Part shown: piece after piece, positions 11,566 to 23,454 of the stretch
Position numbering within the stretch: the stretch's first letter is position 1
Layout: the number at the start of each line of letters is the position of its first letter
Source of the DNA: Babylonia areolata
Lineage: Eukaryota > Mollusca > Gastropoda > Neogastropoda > Buccinidae
NCBI RefSeq assembly: GCF_041734735.1
Contig: NC_134878.1
Location: 182,501-246,500, forward strand
DNA: 64,000 nucleotides
Reading direction: 5' to 3'
Notes under the pieces: model-generated
Told to the model about the DNA's origin: nothing
The model's input: the letters and a program-made list of their open reading frames with translations, nothing else
Databases searched by the model: none
Program-made: the position numbers and the translations under genes

Positions 11566-12649
11566 AAGAAAGAAAGAAAGAAAGGGCACAGGAAGAAAAG
11601 AGAAAGGAAGAATATAAAATAGGAGAAGGCAGTACGATATCTTTATTTCTTAATTTCCTTTGTCAGTTTTGTTTTGTTTGTTTTTTTGTCACACATATCA
11701 TTTCGTTTCGTTTCGCTTAGGAATTAATGTCTTTTGTTTCTTCATGAAAGAACTGCTTACCTTCTTTTTTTTCTAGCAGAAGAAATCCGAGTCAGTTAAA
11801 ACAAGTTAACACACCAAAATACCAAAACACACCAAAATAGCCTGATCAAGAAACAATCCTTAGCGCTTCTTGAACGTTCAGTCTTGATTAAAAACCACGC
11901 CGGTACAAGCCATCAAAATGCACTTACATAGAGCGTGACGTCACGTAATCCTTGATGCTCCTGCTGCCACGGTTTCGTCTTCCAGAGACGACAGTCACCA
12001 CCCACCTTCAGCACACGATTCAGATTATTACCGTCTGCTCCGCCACCACCACCACCACCACGAGATCACAGCGCGCGGGGACCACACAACGCACTGCGCT
12101 CACTCCGCGCCGCGAAAGAGGGCGGGGCGTGGGGGAGGGGGAGGGGGAAGGAAACTATGGCGTCAAGAATGAGCTCACTCCGCCAAGTGAAGTCTGGTCC
12201 TGAACAAACCACGAAACTTATGTACTTCTATATATGTACGTGGACCAAACACAAACGGAAAGAGGGATGAGGGGGCGGGGTGGGGAGTGGGAGGGGGTGG
12301 TAGAGAAGAACGGATGAAGAAAGGAAGCTGGGGAAAATCAAGGCAAGAAAAGGTAAGAGAGGGTGTAAGAGATGAGGTGGGGGGTCCAAATTCTCGGTGC
12401 TGATGGGGGTGGGGGTGGGGGGGTGTTTCGAGTTCATCTCCTGGGTAACACCGACACGACAGCAGCCTGTTACGGTTGGTGTGACGAGTTTCCAGTGTTT
12501 AATGTCTCGTGCAGGGGGGCGAGGTGTGTGTGCGTGAAGGGTCTGCCTTGGGGCAGGGGGTCAGAGAGGACTTTGTTGGTTGGTCTGTTTTCTTATTCAG
12601 TTTCTTTATTCTGCCTTCTCAGTTCTTGATCTCTGTCTGTAAGGAGGAA
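11564..12649. other. No gene seen; G-rich patch
   Basis: The sequence holds a (CCA)n patch near 12045-12060 and G-rich segments at 12120-12150 and 12265-12425. No exon was supported. Confidence 0.5.
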
Positions 12650-12887
12650 GGTGACAGAATGGATAAGACGCTCTTCTGTCAGTACAGGGAGTCCGTGAGG
12701 GTGTGGGTTCGAATCCCGCTCTCGTCCTTTCTCACAAGTTTGACTGGAAAATCAAACTGAACGTCTGGTCTTTTGGATGAGACGATAAACCGAGGTCTCG
12801 TGTGCAGCACGCACTTGACGCACTGAAAAAGAACCCATGGCAACGAGAATGTTGGCAAATTTCCGTAGAAAAAATCCACTCTAATAG

Positions 12888-12890
<3 letters not shown>
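12650..12890 (+). mobile_element. tRNA-derived SINE, family A, copy 2
   Basis: The head has GGATAAGACGCTC and a near-perfect B box GGTTCGAATCCC. The body includes TTTTGGATGAGACGATAAAC, GTGTGCAGCACGCACTTGAC and AACCCATGGCAACGAGAA, and the 3' end AAAATCCACTCTAATAGAAA runs directly into (CA)n. It is the best preserved member of the family here. Confidence 0.88.
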
Positions 12891-13116
<226 letters not shown>

Positions 13117-13248
13117 CGCTCAAGGTCAGACTAGCGTGTCGGATTATGCTGCTGGTCAGGCATCTGCCAAGCAGGTGTGCTGTAGCACATTGATGGATTT
13201 GTCTGAACGCAGTGACGCCTCCCTGATAAACAGACACTCAGCAAGGTG

Positions 13249-13836
13249 ACAGCCGTTCACTGACAGGCGGCATACTGGACAGCAGACAGCCGTTCACTGA
13301 CAGGCGGCATACTGGACAGCAGACAGCCGTTCACTGACAGGCGGCATACTGGACAGCAGACAGCCGTTCACTGACAGGCGGCATACTGGACAGCAGACAG
13401 CCGTTCACTGACAGGCGGCATACTGGACAGCAGACAGCCGTTCACTGACAGGCGGCATACTGGACAGCAGACAGCCGTTCACTGACAGGCGGCATACTGG
13501 ACAGCAGACAGCCGTTCACTGACAGGCGGCATACTGGACAGCAGACAGCCGTTCACTGACAGGCGGCATACTGGACAGCAGACAGCCGTTCACTGACAGG
13601 TGGCATACTGGACAGCAGACAGCCGTTCACTGACAGGCGGCATACTGGACAGCAGACAGCCGTTCACTGACAGGCGGCATACTGGACAGCAGACAGCCGT
13701 TCACTGACAGGCGGCATACTGGACAGCAGACAGCCGTTCACTGACAGGCGGCATACTGGACAGCAGACAGCCGTTCACTGACAGGCGGCATACTGGACAG
13801 CAGACAGCCGTTCACTGACAGGCGGCATACTGGACA
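13249..13836. repeat. 37-bp minisatellite, highly homogeneous
   Basis: Sixteen copies of a 37-bp unit (CAGCCGTTCACTGACAGGCG plus GCATACTGGACAGCAGA). I see a single-base variant in only one internal unit (GGTGG for GGCGG near 13599) and one at the end, indicating very recent expansion or strong homogenisation. Confidence 0.96.
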
Positions 13837-14214
13837 GTAGCAGTGAAGGGGTTAAAAGTGTGTCTTAAGATCTCTTGACCTGTCGTAACAAAGATTTATT
13901 ATTTCTTTAACTTCCCTTTAGCCAGAGAGAGAGAGAGAGAGAGAGAGAATTTCGGTCTGTAGATGGTCACTAGAAATATTCCAGCTATTTCCCTTCCTTT
14001 TTAGGTATATATCCCGTGTTTTCTTCCTTCCAGGAAGGAAAACAAAACAAACAAAAAAACTTGAAGTGACCTATCAACGCTTCATGCGATTGTGTGTGCT
14101 GGTATAGTTAAAGTCCAGCAGTTTGAAGAGAATCTGACTCAGGTGTTTTCATTCGGTTCTCCTTCCCTTTACTGCGTTCCCTTCTTCTTAGTTTCCATCA
14201 ATCGTTGTAATGAT
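13837..14214. other. No gene seen
   Basis: A short (GA)n run at 13925-13948, otherwise unique sequence without supported features. Confidence 0.5.
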
Positions 14215-17076
14215 TGAGGATGTTGTTGGTAGGAGACGTGTAGTAAATTGAAAGTATCACTGTGTTGGTAGGCAAGAGACGTGTGCGAAAGTATCACAAT
14301 GTTGGTAGGAGACTGTGGGAAAGTATCACTATGTTGGTAGGAGACGTGTGGGAAAGAGAAAGTATCACAATGTTTGTATGAGACATGTGGGAAAGAATCA
14401 CTGTTGGTATGAGACGTGTGGGAAAGAGAAAGTATCACTCTGTTGGCAGGAGACGTGTGGGAAAGAGAAAATATCACTCTGTTGGTAGGAGACGTGTGGG
14501 AAAGGGAAAGTATCACAATGTTGGTAGGAGATGTGTGGGAAAGAGAAAGTATCACTCTGTTGGTAGGAGACGTGTGGGAAAGAGAAAGTATCACAATGTT
14601 GGTAGGAGACGTGTGGGAAAGAGAAAGTATCACAATATTGGCAGGAGACGTGTGGGAAAGAGAAAATATCACTCTGTTGGCAGGAGACGTGTGGGAAAGA
14701 GAAAGTATCACAATGTTGGTAGGAGACGTGTGGGAAAGAGAAAGTATCACAATATTGGCAGGAGACATGTGAGAAAGAGAAAATATCACTCTGTTGGCAG
14801 GAGACGTGTGGGAAAGAGAAAATATCACTCTGTTGGTAGGAGACGTGTGGGAAAGAGAAAGTATCACAATGTTGGTAGGAGATGTGTGGGAAAGAGAAAA
14901 TATCACAATGTTGGTAGGAGACGTGTGGGAAAGAGAAAGTATCACAATGTTGGTAGGAGGCGTGTGGGAAAGAGAAAGTATCACAATATTGGCAGGAGAC
15001 GTGTGGGAAAGAGAAAATATCATTCTGTTGGCAGGAGACGTGTGGGAAAGAGAAGGTATCACTATGTTGGTAGGAGAGGTGTTGGAAAGTATCACAATGT
15101 TGGTAGGAGACGTGTGGGAAAGAGAAAATATCACTCTGTTGGTAGGAGACGTGTGGGAAAGAGAAAGCATCACTCTGTTGGTAGGAGACGTGTGGGAAAG
15201 GGAAAGTATCACAATGTTGGTAGGAGATGTGTGGGAAAAAGAAAGTATCACAATATTGGCAGGAGACGTGTGGGAAAGAGAAAACATCACTCTGTTGGCA
15301 GGAGACGTGTGGGAAAGAGAAAATATCATTCTGTTGGCAGGAGACATGTGGGAAAGAGAAAATATCACTCTGTTGGTAGGAGACGTGTGGGAAAGAGAAA
15401 GAATCACTATGTTGGTAGGAGACGTGTTGGAAAGTATCACAATGTTGGTAGGAGACGTGTGGGGGAAAAAAGAATAACAATGTTGCTTGGATACGTGTGG
15501 GAAAGAGAAAGTATCACTCTATTGGCAGGAGACGTGTGGGAAACAGAAAGTATCACTATGTTGGTAAGAGACGTGTGGGAAAGTATCACAATGTTGGTAG
15601 GAGACGTGTGGATAGAGAAAGTAGCACAATGTTGGTAGAAGACGTTTGGGAAAGAGAAGTAGCACAATGTTGGTAGGAGACGTGTGGGAAAGTATCACAA
15701 TGTTGGTAGGAGACGTGTTGAAAAGTACCACAATGTTGGTAGGAGACGTGTGGGAAAGAGAAAGTATCACGATGTTGGTAGGAGACGTGTTGGAAAGTAT
15801 CACAATGTTGGCAGGAGACGTGTGGGAAAGAGCAAGTATCACAATGTTGGTAGAAGACGTGTGGGAAAGAGCAAGTATCACAATGTTGGTAGAAGACGTT
15901 TGGGAAAGAGAAAATATCACTCTGTTGGTAGGAGACGTGTGGGAAAGAGAAAGTAAGTATCACAATGTTGGTAGGAGACGTGTGGGAAAGAGAAAGTATC
16001 ACGATGTTGGTAGGAGACGTGTTGGAAAGAATCACTATGTTGGTAGGAGACGTGTTGGAAAGAATCACAATGTTGGTAGGAGACGTGTGGGAAAGAATCA
16101 CAATGTTGGTAGAAGACGTGTGGGAAAGAATTACTATGTTGGTAGGAGACGAGTTGGAAAGTATCACAGTGTTGGTAGGAGACCTGTTGGAAAGTATCAC
16201 AGTGTTGGTAGAAGACGTGTGGGAAAGAGAAAGTATCACAATGTTGGTAGAAGACGTTTGGGAAAGAGAAAGAATCACTATGTTGGTAGGAAACGTGTGG
16301 GAAAGAGAAAGTATCACGATGTTGGTAGGAGACGTGTGGGAAAGAGAAAGTATCACGATGTTGGTAGGAGACGTGTTGGAAAGTATCACAGTGTTGGTAG
16401 GAGACGTGTGGGAAAGAATCACAATGTTGGTAGAAGACGTGTGGGAAAGAGAAAGTATCACAATGTTGGTAGAAGACGTGTGGGAAAGAGAAAGTATCAC
16501 AATGTTGGTAGAAGACGTTTGGGAAAGAGAAAGAATCACTATGTTGGTAGGAGACGTGTGGGAAAGAGAAAGTATCACGATGCTGGTAGGAGACGTGTGG
16601 GAAAGAGAAAGAATCACGATGTTGGTAGGAGACGTGTGGGAAAGAGAAAGTATCACGATGTTGGTAGGAGACGTGTTGGAAAGTATCACAATGTTGGTAG
16701 AAGACGTTTGGGAAAGAGAAAGTATCACAATGTTGGTAGGAGACGTGTTGGAAAGTATCACAATGTTGGTAGGAGACGTGTGGGAAAGTATCACAGTGTT
16801 GGTAGGAGACGTGTGGGAAAGAGAAAATATCACTATGTTGGTAGGAGACGTGTGGGAAAGAGAAAGAATCACTATGTTGGTAGGAGACGTGTGGGAAAGA
16901 GAAAGAATCACTATGTTGGTAGGAGACGTGTGGGAAAGAGAAAGAATCACTATGTTGGTAGGAGACGTGTGGGAAAGAGAAAGAATCACTATGTTGGTAG
17001 GGGACGTGTGGGAAAGAGAAAGTATCACAGTGTTGGTAGGAAACGTGTGGGAAAGAGAAAGTATCACAAAAATTTG
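14215..17076. repeat. 39-bp minisatellite with 30-33-bp variants, about 2.86 kb
   Basis: Roughly 75 copies of GTTGGTAGGAGACGTGTGGG followed by AAAGAGAAAGTATCACAAT. Many units lack the AGAGAA segment and are 30-33 bp. Lengths are multiples of three, so frames of up to about 490 codons stay open on both strands. They encode monotonous peptides (VGRRRVGKRKYH; SHTSPTNIVILSL) and lack any start context, so they are judged to be repeat artefacts. Confidence 0.96.
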
Positions 17077-17560
17077 TTAGGATAACTGTGCCTTCTGTCC
17101 CTCCCTCCTTAATCCGTTTAACGGAAAGATCTTCAGGAAGTGAAGGGAAAGGAAGGAAAGAGGGGGGTAGGAAGGTGCGGGGGCGGGGGGTCAAAACCTG
17201 TTCGTGTTTGTTCCAAAAATGTTGAAGCCACTTGCCGAGTTCAAAAGAGTCGCCGTAGTTCATGGCCTAATTGCCGGAGACAAGCTGTTGATCGCCAAAG
17301 CGGCGTGTTCAGTGGACCGTGGCCGGGACAGAAGCCAAACGACACGGTCGCAAGCAGCCAAACAAAACAATGTCGGTCACTTAAAAAATAAAAATAAAAA
17401 ATAAAAAAAAGACCTGTGGTGTGGTGGTTGTGAAGTATGGTGAACTTTTGGTGTCATAAGTTGAGAACTGACTTGTCAAGGAGGGCTCCTGGGGAAAACC
17501 CACCGGCAAACAAAAGCTGACCCCCACAGTGTTCGTGACGCACTCCTGCATTCACGCACG
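17077..17560. other. Unassigned interval
   Basis: At 17200-17370 both strands have short frames with balanced composition (plus: KPLAEFKRVAVVHGLIAG; minus: MNYGDSFELGKWLQHFW). They may be the eroded edge of a gene or transposon, but I recognise no family and no splice sites fix them. Confidence 0.35.
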
Positions 17561-17576
17561 CACACGCGCGCGTACG

Positions 17577-17650
<74 letters not shown>
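17561..17650. repeat. (CA)n-(CT)n microsatellite
   Basis: CA run at about 17578-17612 followed by a CT run to 17648. Confidence 0.95.
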
Positions 17651-17653
<3 letters not shown>

Positions 17654-17757
17654 TTTATGGATATATTTATTATTCCTTTTATCCCATATGTTCACTGACC
17701 TCTTCAGGAGGCCTAAATATGAACCCAGTCCAAGTCTCTCTTTCTCTGCCTGTCTGT

Positions 17758-17980
17758 TAGAATTTTACCAGAGACAACCCTCTTGTTGCCGTGAGGTCTT
17801 TTACGAGCGCCACCTGCTGCACACGAGACCTCAGTTTGTCGTTTCATCCGAAAGACTGGCATTCAGACCACCACTCAAGGACGGGGGAGTAAAGATCTTG
17901 GTCCGTGTGGAAGTGAAACCCTTGGACACCCGCCTCCTCGTTGGCTGCATTACCACTGGGCCACCGCTCTACCTTGAGTT
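17758..17980 (-). mobile_element. tRNA-derived SINE, family A, copy 3
   Basis: Read on the minus strand, the head is GAGCGGTGGCCCAGTGGTAA, almost identical to copy 1. It continues through TTTCGGATGAAACGACAAAC, GAGGTCTCGTGTGCAGCA and GGCAACAAGAGGGTTGT. The 3' tail is at the low-coordinate end. Confidence 0.85.
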
Positions 17981-18774
17981 CTGTTCACGTCTTATGCAAG
18001 AGAAGAACGAAAATCAACAGAAAAACGACTTTCAAAGGAAGAAAAAAGATCTCACAGCAAGCGGCCAGTTGAAACGTGCCAGTGGTTACAAAAACACTGC
18101 TGTTAGGCGCTGACATTTTCCATGAAGCAAAACACACCACACCTCAAATTCAAATTCAATAACACCTTTTTAATTCACATGGAAATTAATGTGTGCAATC
18201 ACTGGCTCGTAAATGAACATGCGCACTGTAAAAGACATTAAACCAAGTCAAATAAGAACTGAACGGAAATTGAAGACAGACTAAAACAAACGACACACCC
18301 ACACACGCGCGCGCGTGGTGAGACAATTAGGTGGAATTTTAAAATCAAACTTTTCGATGACACCACGTTTTTTTCCCTCCATCTTAATGCCAGTGGTCTA
18401 CCATACAAAATCCTACCTGAACGTCATCATCAACGTGTTAATCTCTTCCTGCCGTTTAACTTGGGAGGAAGCGAGGAGCGGGCTAAGCTTGTTTGGAGAC
18501 GCCTCTGACCCTGGTAGAGAGTTAATTGCTTGTACCCGTTGTTTTGTCAACGGACTGATTTTCTGATCAGTCTGTCAGCAAAATAAAACAACTCTTGACT
18601 TGTACCTATGTACATGAGCAGGCCTACAGATGGAAAACGTTTGTTACTTGGTACACAATCATTTTGAAGTTTCAAACTTCCGATAAATGAGGGGGTGAGG
18701 GGGGTGAGTGGGGAGGGGGAGCAGATTATCGTTACAAGTCGCAGACTTTCTACCTGCCCAACTCTCCAGCTGTA

Positions 18775-18776
<2 letters not shown>
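17981..18776. other. No gene seen
   Basis: Unique AT-rich sequence with a G-rich patch at 18690-18722. Short frames only. Confidence 0.5.

Positions 18777-18841
<65 letters not shown>
18777..18841. repeat. (GT)n microsatellite
   Basis: Pure GT run of about 64 bp. Confidence 0.95.
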
Positions 18842-18842
<1 letters not shown>

Positions 18843-18984
18843 CGATAGATAGAGGCAGGTATATGTCACGTAGAAAGCTATAATGTTATCTATCTCAGGT
18901 CTTACTGCACTCATCTGTGCTTCACGAAGACATACTTATTCTAAACCTAGCATTTTTTTAAGCATTCACATCGTTGACATCGAT

Positions 18985-19112
18985 GAACCATTCAATCAAA
19001 GAATATGAAATTTGGATATATTTGTCCCCATTCATCCCCCTCCCCCTCCTGTCCCTAGTGATAACACTCAAATGTAAAACCGATACTCTAACAAAATGTC
19101 TGCAATCACTAG
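18985..19112 (+). mobile_element. Dispersed repeat B, partial copy
   Basis: It shares GATAACACTCAAATG, AACAAAATGTCTGCAATCAC and TAGTATGT with segments at 22715-22905 and 39553-39760. Three copies in the same orientation with 70-85% apparent identity by eye indicate a dispersed non-coding element, possibly a LINE 3' UTR. Confidence 0.6.
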
Positions 19113-19449
19113 TATGTCATTTGTTTTTGTTTTTCGTTTGTTTGTTTTTTGTTGTTTTTTTAAATATCATTGTTTATTTTTATTCATTTGTTTTTGATGA
19201 TGATAGATTTTGTATCATCATGTAAAATGAAAGAATAAAAACTATTAAACAATGATATAAAAAATTAAATAGGAAAAAATCAATACATAGATAAACAAGG
19301 GGCAAAGCTTCATGGCTCACTTGTGCTTCGCGCTTTATCCAGTCAAGGAATCATGAGGACAGAAAAAAAGAGATTTGAAGAATCGTTGAAAAGTGCTCTG
19401 CATTAAATATGATGTATAAAATAAGCTTGGAAGAAAAAAAAATTCACCC
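19113..19449. other. No gene seen; T-rich
   Basis: T- and TTTG-rich sequence at 19120-19200, then unique sequence ending in a (CCCA)n run at about 19445-19462. Confidence 0.5.
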
Positions 19450-19545
19450 ACCCACCCACCCACCACAAACGCATGCGAGCGGGATCGAACCATCCATGAT
19501 CAGTTCCGCAGCAAGCAGACTAATCCCCACTGCTGCAGTGTATCT
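19450..19545 (-). mobile_element. tRNA-like SINE head
   Basis: On the minus strand it reads GTGGGGATTAGTCTGC (A-box-like) then GGTTCGATCCCGC (B-box-like) about 35 bp later, followed by a (GGGT)n-type tail. There is no foldable acceptor stem, so it is read as a SINE head rather than a functional tRNA gene. Confidence 0.5.
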
Positions 19546-20183
19546 GACGTCATTTTACTCAATTTAAAAGTCAAAGCAAAATTGACGTTTTCTTCTTCGT
19601 GTGACAAATAGTTGTGATTATAGTGGACGAAATAGCGCCGTTTAAATCATGTTTTTTGTGTGTCCCATTATATCTCGATTAATCTTTTATTTTGGCAGTA
19701 AATGAGACGTTGCCATCGCTTCAAGCCCACCGCAGCACATGGTAGATCTCTAGATCTGCACTGACGAACCAATCTGCAATGGGCAGAAAGAAACGATCGA
19801 TTCAATTTTTCGTTTATGTTCATTCCAGTTAATTTAGTGTCCAGTTTAGAATATTTATATGCGTTTGACACGTCGATGGCGTAGTTAGTATCACTGTATG
19901 TGTTCTGTCCAGAATTTGTATTTCTTTCCTTTTAATTGTGAACAAGAAAAACGAGGTCTACCTTCTAATAGGAAGTGGGAAGCAGTTTTTAGAATTTTCG
20001 GATTTCGGAACGTATATCAACGAAATAAACCGTTCATGATTCGGAAACACGGCTTAGTTTCGGGAGGCTTACAACCTGTTATTGGTATAACTGTAAAGAT
20101 TTTTTTTATACAATGTTTAAGCCACATTTGGTATTGTCAGACAAAGTATTTCCAGAGAAAATGGCAATGTTAACGTTTACCAT

Positions 20184-20188
<5 letters not shown>
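19546..20188. other. No gene seen
   Basis: Unique sequence. A frame at 19898-20173 is open for 91 codons but has no recognisable domain. Confidence 0.45.
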
Positions 20189-20236
<48 letters not shown>

Positions 20237-20237
20237 C
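20189..20237. repeat. (CA)n-(GA)n microsatellite
   Basis: CA run joined to a GA run. Confidence 0.95.
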
Positions 20238-21343
20238 AAACTCCAAGTTAAAACAAGTGAGTCAATAAATAAAAGGACATCTATAGCGCTGTGTGTAAGG
20301 ACGTGACGTTGGCCATAAAGCCCCAAGCTTTGTTCTTGAGCTTTGCACACATCCATCGTGAGACACAGTCCAGTGGGCCCACAATGTACGAACTGAAGGG
20401 CTGATACAGGCGCTTCAAAGCCGTTTTGGAAAAGCAACGCCCAGACCTGAGGGATGTTTTGTCCTTTGCAAAGAAGAACGCGCAAAACATTGAAATGTGC
20501 TGCAGAGTGTTCACTGACTTTTTGAGTCTTTTCACAAAACTCCAGCCGTCAACATGTGCACAACAGGCGCAGAAGATGGATTGTGTCCAATGCTAAACCT
20601 GTTCCCAGACTGGCTTCAATGATGGGCTGAGATCGCTTGTGGCGTCTGGTTTTGAACAGCGTTTTTTGGTGGTGGTGGTGGGTTTTTGTTCGTTTGTTTG
20701 TTTGTTGTTGTTTTCATTATTTTTTAAATATGTAAACGTTTATTGTATTACATAACATGTACACCTTTTTTGACTGGAAAAGGGAATTAACAGAAATATC
20801 AACACATCGTCACAGGGAAACAAACAACAACATTTTTTTTCATTAAAAAAAGGAAAGACAGACAGGAAAGATTTGATCAAAGAAAAAGACGAACGAGCGC
20901 GCACACACGAGAAAAAGTGCACAGAAATGTGATCTTGTACATGAAACCATGAACAGTTTCTTTTAAATGAATGATTTGGAATAGGTCTTTGGGTTAAGCA
21001 TCTGTTGAATCCTGCTGTTTGACTTTTTTGTGGTAGCGTTGGTAGATGTATTCACATGCGTCGTTTTGGGATCTTTTTCAATACGTCTTTCACTTTAGTG
21101 TGGATAATACTGTATGAGGGACAGTGCTGATCTGTATCAGACTGCACGTACCCCGCTTCATTGGATTGTTGACCGATGTCAAACTTCTCTTTCTCAAAAA
21201 GATATAATGACGATGGATACTTGCTTTTCCTGAGTAACCTGTTTAATCAAGTGACTGAAGAATCGTCATTAAAATAGCTCACGTGCATAAGTAAGTCAGC
21301 AATTTCCTGTGTTTGGAAAACCTAAAACAGAGATTTCATCAGT
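20238..21343. other. No gene seen
   Basis: Unique sequence with T-rich patches near 20650-20740. No exon, promoter or repeat family was supported. Confidence 0.5.
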
Positions 21344-21480
21344 TTTCTTCTTCTTCTTAGTTCGTGGGCTGCAACTCCCACGTTCACTCGTTTGTACACG
21401 AGTGGGCTTTTACGTGTAGGACCGTTTTTACCCCTCCATGTAGGCAGCTATACTCAGCTTTCGGGGGTTCCTCTGTTTTG
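21344..21480 (-). mobile_element. SINE family B, 3' end
   Basis: On the minus strand it reads through GCTGCCTACATGGAGGGG, TAAAAACGGTCCTACACGTA, AAAGCCCACTCGTGTAC and GGGAGTTGCAGCCCACGAA, and ends in an (AAG)n tail (TTCTTCTTCTTC on the plus strand at 21346-21357). Its body matches the fuller copy at 58725-59084. Confidence 0.78.
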
Positions 21481-21804
21481 AAAACCAACGCACACATTCA
21501 GTGGATTCTGGTCAACACAAGATGCAGTGGACGAGGAAAACGGTGATCGTGAGTGTCTGTGTCAAGAAACAAGAGGAAATAGAGAAGAGCTTTGGTCTGG
21601 ATTACGAACATTCCTTACGGAAATCAGGTTTCTGTTTTCCATTCTTGTGTTAAACTGGACCCCCACTGTACCTGTTGGGGAAAAGGAAACATGAAGGAAA
21701 TGAAGGAAGAGAGTCGTCTTTGTAGCATTTCACACGACGCACCAGGTTCTTCACACACCCACAACCGTTCCCAAACCCATTTGTTTCCCCTTTTACAAAG
21801 AGGC

Positions 21805-21809
<5 letters not shown>
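21481..21809. other. No gene seen
   Basis: Unique sequence without supported features. Confidence 0.5.
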
Positions 21810-21866
<57 letters not shown>

Positions 21867-21950
21867 GTTGTTGTGTGTGTGTGTGTGTTGTTGTTGTTTT
21901 TGTTTTTTTGTTGTTTTGTGTGTGTGTGTGGGGGTGGGGGGGGGGGGGTT
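21810..21950. repeat. (GT)n/(GTT)n microsatellite ending in a G-run
   Basis: GT run, TTG-rich interruptions, a second GT run and then a stretch of about 20 bases that is almost all G at 21930-21950. Confidence 0.93.
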
Positions 21951-22714
21951 CCAAGTAGCAACAACGACCAATGCTGATCTTTAGTGTTGCGAGAGGAAGA
22001 CTGAGAAAGGGGAGTGTATGTGTGCAGGCACTGTGCATCTGGGGAGCATCTAGCTGCTTCACCCCCGCCAGGAAATGTCCTGAAGGAAAATTTCCTGCCC
22101 CCCTCCCCGTCCCGCCTCCCCCAACTGCCAGCAGGCGTTTAATGCCACGTGTGCTTTTGTCTGGCAGATTCGCCATGCAGAAATTACAAGGCAAAAGGGA
22201 ATAGTCTGCCAAAAATGTCAATGGTATAGGGCACAAAAGGGGGGAACACAGAGAGAGAGAGAGAGAGAGAGAGCGTACAATATTGTATATGTGACTCAGG
22301 TATGTTCTTGCTTAGTGTGTGGGTGTGTATGTGTGAGTGTGCACAGGTAATGGTAATCATGTGCTAACCCAAATCAGAACACATTATGATTCACGAGCAG
22401 CTTGGCCAGGCACAGAAACGGGGGTGAGGTGGTGTGTTGGATTGCAGTGTTCCTGTCCTCAATCCATGCGTCATACTCGGTAAACAATGCTTGGGCAGAC
22501 ATGATTGTTTCCTCGAACTCAAACGTATCGCATTTCATCACGGACTAAATATTGCCCTAAAGTCAAGTGCATGTGCTTCAGCATATACTTTTACTGTGCT
22601 TTGCTGAAGCCATACCTGCACGGAAGCGTCTCATCACAAGTGACTGGGGACTTGTTTTTTACTTAATGCATTCATTATCATTTGTTTCGCATGTTACATT
22701 AACGACTTCTCTTT
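21951..22714. other. No gene seen
   Basis: A GA run lies at 22250-22273. The rest is unique sequence with no supported exon. Confidence 0.5.
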
Positions 22715-22905
22715 TACCAAGTCCATAAAGTAATTTTCTGTAACTGTACTTAAATATTTATTTCAAATCCAACCATCCATCTACCTGGTTTCCTCAAACT
22801 GACCATTCCTCCCCATCTCCCACCTCTCATAGACGATAACACTCAAATGAAAAAATCTATATTTTTAACAAAATGTCTACAATCACCAGTATGTGTGGCG
22901 AAACT
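22715..22905 (+). mobile_element. Dispersed repeat B, longer copy
   Basis: It begins at TTTACCAAGTCCATAAAGTA and continues through CTACCTGGTTTCCTC and AACAAAATGTCTACAATCAC. It aligns by eye over almost all its length with 39553-39760 (TTTAACCAAGTCCATCAAGT). Confidence 0.7.
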
Positions 22906-23009
22906 TCAATCACTTTTCGTCCTGAATTTTTGCAATTCTCTTTTCTTCGGCCTCCTTGCGGAAGACTTTTCGCGGGTACATCCAGTTGATGTGCGGCTCA
23001 GACTGACAA

Positions 23010-23392
23010 AAACATGAGCACGATTAGGTCACACCACTTGTGAAACAGGTGCACTGGTTACCAGTTAAGTTCGGCAGTCAGTACAAAGTGGCGGTCCTTG
23101 CCTTCCGCCATTTGGATGGGGCACTTCCGCCTTACCCGTCTGAAGCACTCCGCACATCAGGCCGTTGCCTTCCTTCCGGTACTCAGGGGAAAGACTCTTA
23201 AATGTAGTCAAAATTAACTTAAAGTGTTCGGCTACTGCAGTTTTAGTTGATGCTTTACTGTTGTTGTTTTTTCTTCGGAGGGGGTGGGGGTTGTGCTGGA
23301 ATTCGCTGCCTGTTAGTCTTCGGCACCAACCAACACTCCCTCTGTTGAATTCCCAGCTTCAAAAAACTCTGTTCTGGGAGTCGTTGTTGTGA
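23010..23392 (+). mobile_element. LINE fragment, C-terminal end of the reverse-transcriptase ORF
   Basis: Translation from about 23030 gives LVKQVHWLPVKFGSQYKVAV, then AFRHLDGALPPYPSEALRTS. After an interruption rich in T and G it resumes in another frame with WNSLPVSLRHQPTLP. This HWLPV...YKV...LPPY...WNSLP signature marks the region downstream of RT in many L2/CR1/Jockey-like LINEs. The piece contains a stop and at least one frameshift and lacks the RT and endonuclease, so it is a dead 5'-truncated copy. Confidence 0.8.
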
Positions 23393-23454
23393 TTTTTTCT
23401 TTACTATTAATTTGAGCTGTTCTTTTTCTGCTCGTGGGTGCGTGTATGTGTGGT

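Noticed and set aside
12655-12730. tRNA gene (clear A and B boxes)
   Set aside because: The acceptor and anticodon stems do not pair, and the sequence continues into a body shared with two other copies, so it is a SINE head.
14169-17263. Frames of 360-490 codons on both strands
   Set aside because: Product of the 39/33/30-bp array; several frames are open at once and the peptides are monotonous.
17204-17404. Plus-strand frame KPLAEFKRVAVVHGLIAG
   Set aside because: Composition is gene-like, but no homologous family is recognised and no splice sites delimit it; recorded only as an unassigned interval.
19450-19545. tRNA gene on the minus strand
   Set aside because: B box is good but no acceptor stem forms and a simple-repeat tail follows.
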